Positions 7,246 to 15,000 of a DNA stretch of 22,582 nt are shown piece after piece. The DNA is taken from NCBI GenBank assembly GCA_002424645.1, contig DIKU01000082.1, positions 1-22,582 of the forward strand, given 5' to 3'. Under the pieces are notes generated by a model. That model ran no database searches and had not been told where the DNA came from. It saw nothing but the letters and a program-made list of their open reading frames with translations. Each line of letters opens with the position of its first letter. Position 1 is the stretch's first letter. This DNA comes from Pelobacter sp. UBA5610 (GTDB taxonomy: Bacteria > Desulfobacterota > Desulfuromonadia > Desulfuromonadales > Syntrophotaleaceae). Made by a program: the position numbers and the translations under genes.

Positions 7246-7479
7246 TTACATATAGGATGAAGTTTCCTGCCATTTGTGCATATGGCCAACAGGCAATTCG
7301 CAGCCTTCAAGGCGGTCAAGTTCCTTTACGGCGGTATTGAGTTCTTGCAACAGCAAGAGAGCTTCATCCTGGTGTCCGGGAAAATGCGGTCCCATCATGT
7401 GTCTGGTGTAAGTGCGGGCGATATCTTCGAGTTGTTCGAGTTGTTTCATTCTGCTTTGGGTATCCATTGACATGGCCAT
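7246..7479 (-). CDS. Small hypothetical protein, 77 residues
   Basis: I do not recognise this protein. It is 77 residues long, soluble, with no signal peptide and no transmembrane segment. Residues 7-70 look almost wholly alpha-helical, with heptad-like Leu/Ile spacing (MKQLEQLEDIARTYTRH, then ALLLLQELNTAVKELDRLEG), which suggests a helical hairpin or dimer. There is a single Cys and several Met/His residues (RHMMGPHFPGH in the middle, VGHMHKW near the end), which could bind a metal, though this is not a known motif. Evidence that it is real: a consensus promoter, an AAAGGAG site seven bases before the ATG, and a terminator just past the stop, all on the same strand. A longer in-frame extension upstream would run through the promoter and is rejected. 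It diverges from the diguanylate cyclase gene. Confidence 0.7.
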   Translation of the reverse strand: MAMSMDTQSRMKQLEQLEDIARTYTRHMMGPHFPGHQDEALLLLQELNTAVKELDRLEGCELPVGHMHKWQETSSYM

Positions 7480-7509
7480 AACGATCTCCTTTCTTTCTGG
7501 TACCCTTAC

Positions 7510-7537
7510 ATTATACTCCTGTTCGTATCGGGAGCAA
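7510..7537 (-). promoter_or_regulatory. Sigma-70 promoter of the small minus-strand gene
   Basis: On the minus strand, TTGCTC (7537-7532), a 16-base spacer, then a perfect TATAAT (7515-7510). Transcription would start near 7503, about 24 bases before the ATG at 7479, leaving room for the AAAGGAG site. Confidence 0.72.
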
Positions 7538-7587
7538 TAGGCTGTCCGGATTTGTCGCGGCAAGAAAAACTTTGTATGGAGTCTTGA

Positions 7588-8598
7588 ATGTTTGTCTTTC
7601 TCCATCATCTTCCCTGGGGAGGTCTCGCGGTAGTTCTGTTGACTCTTATGGTGATTGGATTGGTCTGTCAGGTTGTGGCGCAACGCAGATCTCTTTGCCT
7701 TGGACAAAGCCGCGAGGATTGCTTTCGTCTTATGGTTGATGGTGCCGGAGACGGTATTTGGCTTTTGGATGAATCGGCGGGAATTGTTTATTCGAATTGG
7801 CGGGTTGCCGAGATGTTGGATGTGTCATCGGTGTCCATGGAGGGAAAAAATCTTTTCCAGTTTGTGGATTCCCAGGAACGCCCACTGGTCGAGGAGCATT
7901 TCAAGCGATCCCGGTTGGGGCGCGATGGGCATTTTGAGATTCGTCTGCGGAAGGCGAGTGGTGGGCCTGTGTGGGTGCTTGTCGCGGCTCGGTCGCTGAC
8001 TCGCGAAAACGGTGAGGTGGTAGGTACTTTGTGGGTTGTTACGGACATTTCCGATCGCAAGGAGCGCGAGAGGATTACCTGTCACCTTACGCAACGGGAT
8101 CCCTTGACCGGTTTGCCAAACCGTACGTTACTTTATGATCGGATCATGCATGATGTTGGTCGTGCCAGTCGCTATGGCCGCCAGGTGGGCATACTTTTCC
8201 TTGATTTGGATGGTTTTAAACCGGTGAACGATAAATTTGGCCATTCAGTCGGAGATCAGGTGCTGCAAGGCGTTGCTCAGCGGATTGTATCCCGGGTGAG
8301 GCGCATGGATACTGTCGCGCGGTTTGGTGGGGATGAATTCGTGGTGGTGCTGTCGGACCTGGCCGGGTCGGATGAAGCCGAGTCTGTTGCCGCAGCGTTG
8401 GTTGTGTTGCTCGGTGAGCCTTTTTCCGCCGGTGGTGGGGAGTGTGCTGTTGGGGTCAGTATCGGAATATCGTTGTATCCTGAGGACGGGCGTTCCGGGG
8501 CGGATCTTATCGAGAAGGCGGATGCTGCCATGTATGCCGCCAAACAGGCCGGAGGAGGGCGGTATCGCCGTTATTCCGCTGGCGATGTGATGGCTTGA
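7588..8598 (+). CDS. Membrane-anchored PAS-GGDEF diguanylate cyclase
   Basis: A 336-residue protein predicted to make cyclic di-GMP from two GTP at the inner membrane. One N-terminal transmembrane helix (about 11-31) is followed by a PAS sensor domain (about 42-155, with GDGIWLLDESAGIVYSN and the closing GTLWVVTDISDRKERE), then a GGDEF domain (about 165-332). The GGDEF domain keeps DPLTGLPNR (171-179), the metal-binding FLDLDGFKPVND (Asp206, Asp208), an intact active-site GGDEF (247-251) and an inhibitory I-site RRMD (238-241) exactly five residues upstream. It should therefore be both active and feedback-inhibited. There is no EAL domain. The PAS ligand is unknown, and I see no haem- or flavin-specific residues. 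The ATG follows a TGGAG element. It may act on surface attachment or pilus function through diffusible c-di-GMP. Confidence 0.93.
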   Translation: MFVFLHHLPWGGLAVVLLTLMVIGLVCQVVAQRRSLCLGQSREDCFRLMVDGAGDGIWLLDESAGIVYSNWRVAEMLDVSSVSMEGKNLFQFVDSQERPLVEEHFKRSRLGRDGHFEIRLRKASGGPVWVLVAARSLTRENGEVVGTLWVVTDISDRKERERITCHLTQRDPLTGLPNRTLLYDRIMHDVGRASRYGRQVGILFLDLDGFKPVNDKFGHSVGDQVLQGVAQRIVSRVRRMDTVARFGGDEFVVVLSDLAGSDEAESVAAALVVLLGEPFSAGGGECAVGVSIGISLYPEDGRSGADLIEKADAAMYAAKQAGGGRYRRYSAGDVMA

Positions 8599-8663
8599 GG
8601 TTGCCTGCATAGTCATGGATGTCCGGGGAAATTTTTGAAGTTTTCAGGTGGCAACAAAAATGC

Positions 8664-8691
8664 TTTACATGGCCATAATAGTTGTTGTATT
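8664..8691 (+). promoter_or_regulatory. Candidate promoter of the tRNA-Ser / ffs unit
   Basis: TTTACA (8664-8669, five of six to consensus), a 16-base spacer, then TGTATT (8686-8691, four of six). The predicted start near 8698 would leave only a few bases before the mature tRNA. The GC-rich stretch between -10 and start would suit stringent control of a stable RNA promoter. Confidence 0.4.
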
Positions 8692-8704
8692 CTTCCCGTC
8701 CTGC

Positions 8705-8792
<88 letters not shown>

Positions 8793-8827
8793 TTAATTCT
8801 ACCCTTCAATCGGGTTTTTGCCGATAG

Positions 8828-8937
8828 AAGTGACAGCCGGGTCCTGCGCAACGGACGGCCGCCAACCCCGTCAGACCCGGGAGGGAGCAGCGGTAACGGC
8901 CTCAGCCGTGTGCCGCGGGGAAGCCTGGCTGTCACTT
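8828..8937 (+). ncRNA. ffs: Signal recognition particle RNA (4.5S type)
   Basis: About 110 bases that fold into one long hairpin closed by AAGTGACAGCC (8828-8838) with GGCTGTCACTT (8927-8937). The apical part has the conserved SRP core: GTCAGACCCGG, the tetraloop region, and GGAGCAGCGG, matching the Ffh-binding internal loops of E. coli 4.5S RNA (GTCAGGTCCGG...GGAAGCAGCC). There is no Alu domain, so it is the small bacterial type. It binds Ffh to target nascent membrane proteins to FtsY and SecYEG. The ends are set by pairing and may be off by a few bases. The position between tRNA-Ser and dnaX supports the call. Confidence 0.9.
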
Positions 8938-9001
8938 GTGTCGGCAATCCTTTTTTGTCCCACCGACCGCATTCCTATGCATACGGAGATCCTAGCACTT
9001 C

Positions 9002-10771
9002 ATGTCTTACCTGGTACTGGCTCGTAAGTATCGGCCCCAGAGTTTTGAAGACCTCGTCGGACAGGAACACGTCAGCCAAACCCTGGGCAACGCCATAAAA
9101 ACCGGGCGGGTACATCATGCCTTCCTTTTCACAGGAGCGCGTGGAGTCGGCAAAACATCCGCTGCGCGTATATTTGCCAAGGCTCTCAACTGTGAGCAGG
9201 GGTTAACTCCGCAGCCGTGTAATGTCTGTCAGTCTTGCCTGGAAATCTCATCGGGGCAGGGTTTGGACGTCTTCGAAATCGATGGTGCATCCAACACCGG
9301 CGTCGATGACGTGCGTGAATTGCGCGAAAATATTCGTTACCTTCCATCTCGGTCCCGCTACAAGATTTTTATCATCGACGAAGTTCACATGCTTTCCATT
9401 AACGCCTTTAACGCATTGTTGAAGACGTTGGAAGAGCCGCCTGCACACGCAAAGTTTATTTTTGCCACAACCGAACCGCATAAAATTCCCATTACAATTT
9501 TGTCGCGTTGCCAACGATTCGATTTTCGCAAAATTACTTTGCCGTCGATTGTTGGTCGGTTAAAAGAAATCGCTACGGCGGAAAACATTCGAGTTTCCGA
9601 TCGTTCTCTTGGTCTTGTTGCCCGGCGTGGTGAAGGCAGTATGCGCGACGCCCTGTCGACATTTGATCAGGTGATAGCTTTTTGTGGCGAAACGGTCGGA
9701 GATGAGGATGTGCAGGGCTTGTTGGGAATGGTTGACCGGCGGCTCTTGTTCGATACCCTGGAGGGGATTCTCTGGCACGATAGTCAGAGAGTTCTGCATG
9801 GTGTGCGCCGGGTAGACGAATTGGGTCATTCTTTTCGCCAATTTTGCCGAGAACTCGTCGAGGCATTCCGCTCCCTGGTTGTTCTGAAGGTCGTTCCGGA
9901 TCCCGAAGGGCTACTTGATGGGGCACCGGATGAATTGGAAGAGCTTCGCCGTTTAGCTGCCAGTGTAGAGCTTGAGGATTTGGAGAGGGCCGTGACGGTG
10001 CTGGTTCGCACCGAAGGGGAGTTGGCCGGATCGTCCTTTCCCAGGCTTGCTTTGGAAATGGCTCTGGTCAGGTTGGCTCATTTACCTGCCGGTCGTGAGG
10101 TTGCAGGGTTAATTCGCCAGATGGAAGATCTGCAGCGTCGTCTCGATTCCGGGGCACCTGTGGCGGAGCGCCCAGCCATGACGAAGTCTGAGCGTCCAGT
10201 CGTGACGAGTCCTGAGCGTCCAGTCGTGACGAGTCCTGAGCGTCCGACGCCGGAAAAATGTGAACAGGTTGTTGCGGATTCCGCGAATAACCAGGCCGCT
10301 TCAGTTTCTGTAAGCCAGGGTGGCGATGCTGGTGATGGTCGACACGGCTGGCAAGACCTGGTTCAATTGGTTAAAAAAGAACGCCCTCGCTTGGGTGGCG
10401 TCTTGGAGCATGGTCGGCTTTTGCTTTTGGAGTTGCCGAATGTGGAGCTGGGGTTTGTCGATGGCTCCTTTCATCTTTTGCAGATGCAGGGTGTTGACCT
10501 GCAAGCCGCGTTTTCAAAAATGGCCGAAGATTTCTTTGGGCAACCCATATCTTTGAAAGTTGTGGCGATCAGAGAGCAGGATCAGGCTGTTGTGCCGCCA
10601 TCCCTGGCTGAAGAGCGTGAGGCCCGTGAGAGTACCCAGCGCAATCGCGTCAGGGACGAGGCGTTGGCGCATCCCGGCATTCAGGCGGCGCAGAAGATTT
10701 TCGGCGGCGAAGTTGTGCAGGTCAAACCTCTCCGTGAGGGGATAGATATGGAACACAAGGATCGTAATTGA
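9002..10771 (+). CDS. dnaX: DNA polymerase III subunits gamma/tau
   Basis: A 589-residue AAA+ ATPase of the replicative clamp loader. The start MSYLVLARKYRPQSF is the family signature. Motifs: Walker A GARGVGKT (45-52), a four-Cys zinc site (Cys64, 73, 76, 79), Walker B FIIDEVHM (123-130), sensor 1 TTEPHK (156-161) and the arginine-finger motif LSRCQRFDF (167-175). Domain III follows to about 370, then a low-complexity Pro/Glu/Arg hinge with a tandem repeat, then a C-terminal region (about 450-589) that would be the tau-specific, polymerase- and helicase-binding part. A GGAG element lies about 13 bases before the ATG, further than usual. A run of six A at 10373-10378 is not a convincing frameshift site, so a gamma form is not supported. 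The gene heads the dnaX-ybaB-recR set. Confidence 0.96.
   Translation: MSYLVLARKYRPQSFEDLVGQEHVSQTLGNAIKTGRVHHAFLFTGARGVGKTSAARIFAKALNCEQGLTPQPCNVCQSCLEISSGQGLDVFEIDGASNTGVDDVRELRENIRYLPSRSRYKIFIIDEVHMLSINAFNALLKTLEEPPAHAKFIFATTEPHKIPITILSRCQRFDFRKITLPSIVGRLKEIATAENIRVSDRSLGLVARRGEGSMRDALSTFDQVIAFCGETVGDEDVQGLLGMVDRRLLFDTLEGILWHDSQRVLHGVRRVDELGHSFRQFCRELVEAFRSLVVLKVVPDPEGLLDGAPDELEELRRLAASVELEDLERAVTVLVRTEGELAGSSFPRLALEMALVRLAHLPAGREVAGLIRQMEDLQRRLDSGAPVAERPAMTKSERPVVTSPERPVVTSPERPTPEKCEQVVADSANNQAASVSVSQGGDAGDGRHGWQDLVQLVKKERPRLGGVLEHGRLLLLELPNVELGFVDGSFHLLQMQGVDLQAAFSKMAEDFFGQPISLKVVAIREQDQAVVPPSLAEEREARESTQRNRVRDEALAHPGIQAAQKIFGGEVVQVKPLREGIDMEHKDRN
10166..10245 (+). repeat. 24-base tandem repeat inside dnaX
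   Basis: Three in-frame 24-base units (10166-10189, 10190-10213, 10214-10237) plus an eight-base start of a fourth. Units 2 and 3 are identical and unit 1 is diverged. They encode repeated eight-residue blocks of the type ERPVVTSP in the flexible hinge before the tau C-terminal region. The exact copy suggests recent duplication by replication slippage. Confidence 0.93.
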
Positions 10772-10868
10772 GACACTTTTTTGGCTGAGACACACTGTAC
10801 CAAGTGTAACATTGATAAACATATAGAAATAAATAGCCGTTATTTAAAAAGCTTTGGAGGTTGCTGTT

Positions 10869-11183
10869 ATGGCAAAAGGTTTGGGTAACATCATGAAGCA
10901 AGCGCAACTTATGCAGCAGAAGATGGAACGTATGCAGCAGGAGTTGGAAACCCGTCAGGTTGAAGCATCTGCTGGTGGCGGCATGGTGACTGCGGTTGTT
11001 AACGGGCGTCAGCAGCTTATGGATCTGAAAATCGAAGCAAGCGTAGTTGATCCCGAAGATGTCGATATGCTGCAGGATCTTGTTTTGGCTGCCGTAAATG
11101 AAGCGCTTAAAAAAAGCCAGGACATGGCGCAGCAGGAAATGAGCAAATTGACGGGCGGCATGAATATTCCCGGATTGATGTAA
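10869..11183 (+). CDS. ybaB: Nucleoid-associated protein, YbaB/EbfC family
   Basis: A 104-residue dimeric DNA-binding protein that coats the nucleoid and may guide DNA repair. The N-terminal helix (MAKGLGNIMKQAQLMQQKM) is followed by the conserved EASAGGGMVTAVVNGRQQL strand region (about 32-50), DPEDVDMLQDLVLAAVNEAL (about 61-80), and a Met/Gly-rich end GGMNIPGLM typical of the family. I chose the ATG at 10869 because GGAGG (10856-10860) sits eight bases before it; a TTG start five codons earlier would overlap that site. It lies between dnaX and recR, the usual arrangement, with a 97-base AT-rich gap after dnaX that holds a short inverted repeat (ACACT/AGTGT, 10792-10807). Confidence 0.95.
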   Translation: MAKGLGNIMKQAQLMQQKMERMQQELETRQVEASAGGGMVTAVVNGRQQLMDLKIEASVVDPEDVDMLQDLVLAAVNEALKKSQDMAQQEMSKLTGGMNIPGLM

Positions 11184-11282
11184 TTACCGTGAGTCGTGTT
11201 TGTCGGCGGTGAAAAAAAATTTTTTATCCCGAAAAATCAATAGAACGTTATTTCAAAACGGGTTGTCATCGTTATTAACAAC

Positions 11283-11882
11283 ATGGTAAAATTTACTCCA
11301 TCTTTTAATCGGCTCGTTGGTGAGTTCTCCAAGCTTCCAGGTGTTGGCAGGAAAACGGCCGCCAGGTTGGCCTTTTTCATTCTTAGGCAGCCCGTTGAAG
11401 AGTCGGTTGCGCTTGCGGATGCCATTAAAGAACTGAAAGAGAAAACCAGGTTTTGCTCGCAGTGTTTTCATTTTACCGAAGTCGATCCCTGTCCATTGTG
11501 TACCGATGTGGGCCGAGATGGCCAACTGATCTGCGTTGTAGAAGAGCCGCAGGATGTCATTGCCATCGAACGTAGTCGTTCTTATCGGGGAAAATACCAT
11601 GTTTTACATGGAGCTCTTTCTCCGTTGGATGGTGTCGGTCCGGACGATTTGAAAATTGACGCTTTGCTTGAAAGGGTGCAACAGGGCGGTGTTAAAGAAG
11701 TCCTCTTGGCCACGAATTTTGACGTTGAAGGCGAGGCTACAGCGCTTTATCTGGCAAAGCTTATAAGGCCGATGGGAGTCCGGGTAACCCGCTTGGCGCA
11801 TGGTATTCCTACCGGGAGCGACCTGGAATATGTCGATGAGGCGACCGTTAATTATGCAGTGGAGGGTCGCCGAGAGTTGTAA
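11283..11882 (+). CDS. recR: Recombination mediator protein RecR
   Basis: A 199-residue ring-forming protein that acts with RecO (and RecF) to load RecA onto SSB-coated single-stranded gaps. Features in order: helix-hairpin-helix LPGVGRKTAARLA (18-30), a four-Cys zinc finger (Cys58, 61, 70, 73), a Toprim domain from ICVVEEPQDVIAIERS (83-98) to about 175, and the C-terminal LAHGIPTGSDLEYVDEATV Walker-B-like segment. The length is standard for the family. The ATG at 11283 lacks a clear Shine-Dalgarno element, and a small inverted repeat (GTTGT/ACAAC) lies just before it, so translation may depend on coupling to ybaB or be inefficient. An intrinsic terminator follows 40 bases after the stop. Confidence 0.96.
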   Translation: MVKFTPSFNRLVGEFSKLPGVGRKTAARLAFFILRQPVEESVALADAIKELKEKTRFCSQCFHFTEVDPCPLCTDVGRDGQLICVVEEPQDVIAIERSRSYRGKYHVLHGALSPLDGVGPDDLKIDALLERVQQGGVKEVLLATNFDVEGEATALYLAKLIRPMGVRVTRLAHGIPTGSDLEYVDEATVNYAVEGRREL

Positions 11883-11922
11883 ATTGTAAAAATAGGCAGA
11901 TGTTTTGCATTAGCTTGGTCGG

Positions 11923-11950
11923 CGAGAGCCATTTCCGGCCTCGTTTTGTT
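11923..11950 (+). terminator. Probable terminator after recR
   Basis: CGAG-(A)-GCC (11923-11930) pairs with GGCCTCG (11937-11943) with one bulged A and a six-base loop, followed by TTTTGTT. It marks the likely end of the dnaX-ybaB-recR transcript. Confidence 0.6.
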
Positions 11951-11959
11951 GAGTAAAAA

Positions 11960-11996
11960 ACTTTCTTGTTGTGCCGGAGTGCAGGGGCAAGAAAGT
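11960..11996. other. Hairpin in the leader of the pyruvate oxidoreductase gene
   Basis: A perfect nine-base-pair stem, ACTTTCTTG (11960-11968) with CAAGAAAGT (11988-11996), and a 19-base loop. On the minus strand it is followed by TTTTTT, so it looks like a terminator facing recR, yet no minus-strand gene is seen here. On the plus strand it would lie about 90 bases before the por start. Confidence 0.55.
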
Positions 11997-12083
11997 CGTG
12001 ATATTTTGTACCCGGAGCGTAGATTTAAAACATAGATTCAGTATTTTAGTTCTAAGATCGAGACGATCCACAAGGAGGAAACA

Positions 12084-15000
12084 ATGTCCCGAAAAATGGT
12101 GACGATCGATGGCAATACAGCGGCTGCGCATGTTGCCCATGCCACCAATGAGGTTATTGCTATTTACCCGATCACGCCCTCGTCCAATATGGGGGAGATT
12201 TCTGACGCCAAGAGTGCTTTGAATGAAGCCAATATCTGGGGAACTGTCCCCGATGTTGTCGAGCTTCAATCCGAGGGGGGTGCCGTAGGAGCTGTACACG
12301 GGGCTCTGCAGGCTGGTGCCCTTACCACGACCTTCACCGCATCGCAGGGCCTGCTGTTGATGGTCCCCAACATGTTTAAGATCGCGGGAGAGCTTACGCC
12401 GACTGTATTTCATGTCTCGGCGCGCGCTATTGCCTGTCAGGCCCTGTCGATCTTTGGCGACCATTCTGACGTCATGGCCACCCGTTCGACCGGTTGGGCT
12501 TTGCTGGCGTCCAACAATGTCCAGGAGGTCATGGACCTGGCGCTGATTTGTCAGGCCGCAACCTTGGAGTCACGTGTACCGTTTCTGCATTTCTTCGATG
12601 GTTTCCGGACTTCCCATGAAGTTCAGAAGGTTGAAGAGCTGACCAAAGACGATATGCGCTTTATGCTCAACGACGATCTGGTACGCGCACACCGTGAACG
12701 TGCCTTGTCGCCTGAGCGGCCCAAGATTCGCGGTACTTCTCAGAATCCCGATGTTTATTTTCAGGGGCGCGAAACGGTCAATGCCTATTACGACAAAGTT
12801 CCGGGCATTCTTCAGGCTCAGATGGATAAATTCGCCAAGCGGGTCGGCCGCCAGTACTCGCTGGTTGAGTATGTAGGTGCTCCCGATGCCGAGCGCGTTG
12901 TCGTGGTTATGGGTTCCGGTGCGGATACCGTCCACGAGCTGGTCGAATATCTGAATGCCAGGGGTGAAAAGATCGGTGTGCTTAAGGTGCGGTTGTTCCT
13001 GCCTTTCCCCATTGAAGCCTTTGCACAAGCCTTGCCCGCGACCGTCAAGAAGATCGCAGTACTCGACCGCACTAAAGAGCCGGGTTCCTTGGGTGAGCCT
13101 CTCTATCAAGCTGTGCGTACCGCGCTCGGTGAGGCCATGAGTGATGGCTTGCTCACCCTGAAAGAGTATCCTACCGTCGTTGGCGGACGTTACGGATTGG
13201 GCAGTAAAGAATTTACCCCTTCGCTGGTCAAGGCGGTTTTCGATAATCTGTCCAAGGATAAACCCAAAAACCATTTCACTGTCGGCATCGTTGATGATGT
13301 CACCGGCACCAATCTGGTTGCCGATCCCAATTTTAAATTGGTTCACGACGGTCTTTACTCCGCCGTATTCTATGGGCTCGGCTCCGATGGTACCGTTGGT
13401 GCGAACAAAAACTCCATCAAGATTATCGGTGAAACCACCGACAACAACGTCCAGGCGTATTTCGTTTATGATTCCAAAAAGGCCGGCAGTATCACCACCA
13501 GCCATTTGCGTTTCGGTAAACAGCCCATTCGCGCACCGTATCTTATCGACAGTGCCGACTTCGTAGCCTGTCACAACTTCTTCTTTCTGGAGAAGTATGA
13601 CATGCTGAACAAGGCCAAGCCCGGGGCAACCTTTTTGCTCAACAGCCCCTACGGCAAAGATGAGGTGTGGAGTCAATTGCCCCTTGAAGTGCAGCAGACC
13701 ATTATCGACAAACAATTGAAGTTCTATGTTATCGATGGGGTGCGTCTGGGTAATGAAATCGGTCTGGGCGCGCGCATCAACGTCATCATGCAGACCGCCT
13801 TTTTTGCCATCTCCAATATTATTCCTCTCGATATGGCCATCGAGCAGATCAAAGATGCCATCGTCAAGAGTTACGGCAAGCGTGGAGAAAAAGTCGTCAA
13901 CATGAATAATCAGGCCATTGACGTCGCTTTGGCCAACCTGCACCAGGTAACAGTACCGTCTGCGGCCGACAGCACCCTGATGATGAAACCGCCCGTAGGA
14001 CCGCATGCGCCGGCTTTCGTCAAAGAGGTTACTGCGCAGATTATTGCCAACCGCGGCGATGACTTGCCGGTATCCGCTATTCCGGCGGACGGGACCTTTC
14101 CCGTTGCAACCTCGCAATACGAAAAACGCAATATCGCCATCAATATTCCTGTATGGGAATCGGATTTGTGTGTTCAGTGCGGCATCTGTTCGTTTGTCTG
14201 CCCCCATGCAACCATCCGCATGAAAGTCTTCTCCCCTGACCAGTTGGCGGGCGCGCCCGAGACTTTCAAATCCTGCGATGCCAAGGGCAAAGAACTCGAA
14301 GGATTGAAATTTTCCCTTCAGGTTGCTCCCGAGGATTGTACCGGCTGCGGCGTATGTGTTCACAATTGTCCGGCCAAGAGCAAGGAAGATGCATCTCGCA
14401 AGGCCATCAATATGGCTTTCCAGCCGCCGTTGCGTGATCAGGAAGCCGTAAATTGGGATTTCTTCCTCGCACTGCCCGACCCCGATCCCAGTTTGTTCAA
14501 TCGGGCTACGGTCAAGGGTAGCCAGTTTTTGCCGCCCATGTTCGAGTTTTCCGGGGCCTGTGCTGGTTGTGGCGAGACGCCGTTTGTCAAATTGCTGTCG
14601 CAATTGTTCGGCGATCGGTTGCTGGCGGCCAATGCCACCGGGTGCTCCTCTATTTATGGGGGGAATCTGCCGACCACGCCCTGGACAGTGCGTAAGGACG
14701 GTCTCGGACCTACCTGGAACAATTCTCTGTTCGAAGATTGTGCGGAGTTTGGGTTTGGTATGCGTCTGGCGGTGGATAAATTTAAAGTTTACGCCAACGA
14801 ACTGCTCGACAAGATCATGGAATGTGCCAGTGAAAGCTGCGGCGCAGCCAAGGCTTTGATGGCGGAAATCAAGTCTGCCGATCAGTCGACCCAGGAAGGG
14901 ATCGAGGCGCAGCGTCAGAGAGTGGCCAAGCTTAAAGAAATTCTCAAAGGCTGCGATAAGGATGATGCGGTCCAATTGCTGTCGGTTGCCGACTACCTGG

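Noticed and set aside
10369..10495. Possible tau/gamma programmed frameshift at the A6 run in dnaX
   Set aside because: The zero-frame codons are GTT AAA AAA GAA, not the A-AAA-AAG slippery arrangement. A -1 slip would add about 40 codons rather than stop at once, and I see no stem-loop right after it.
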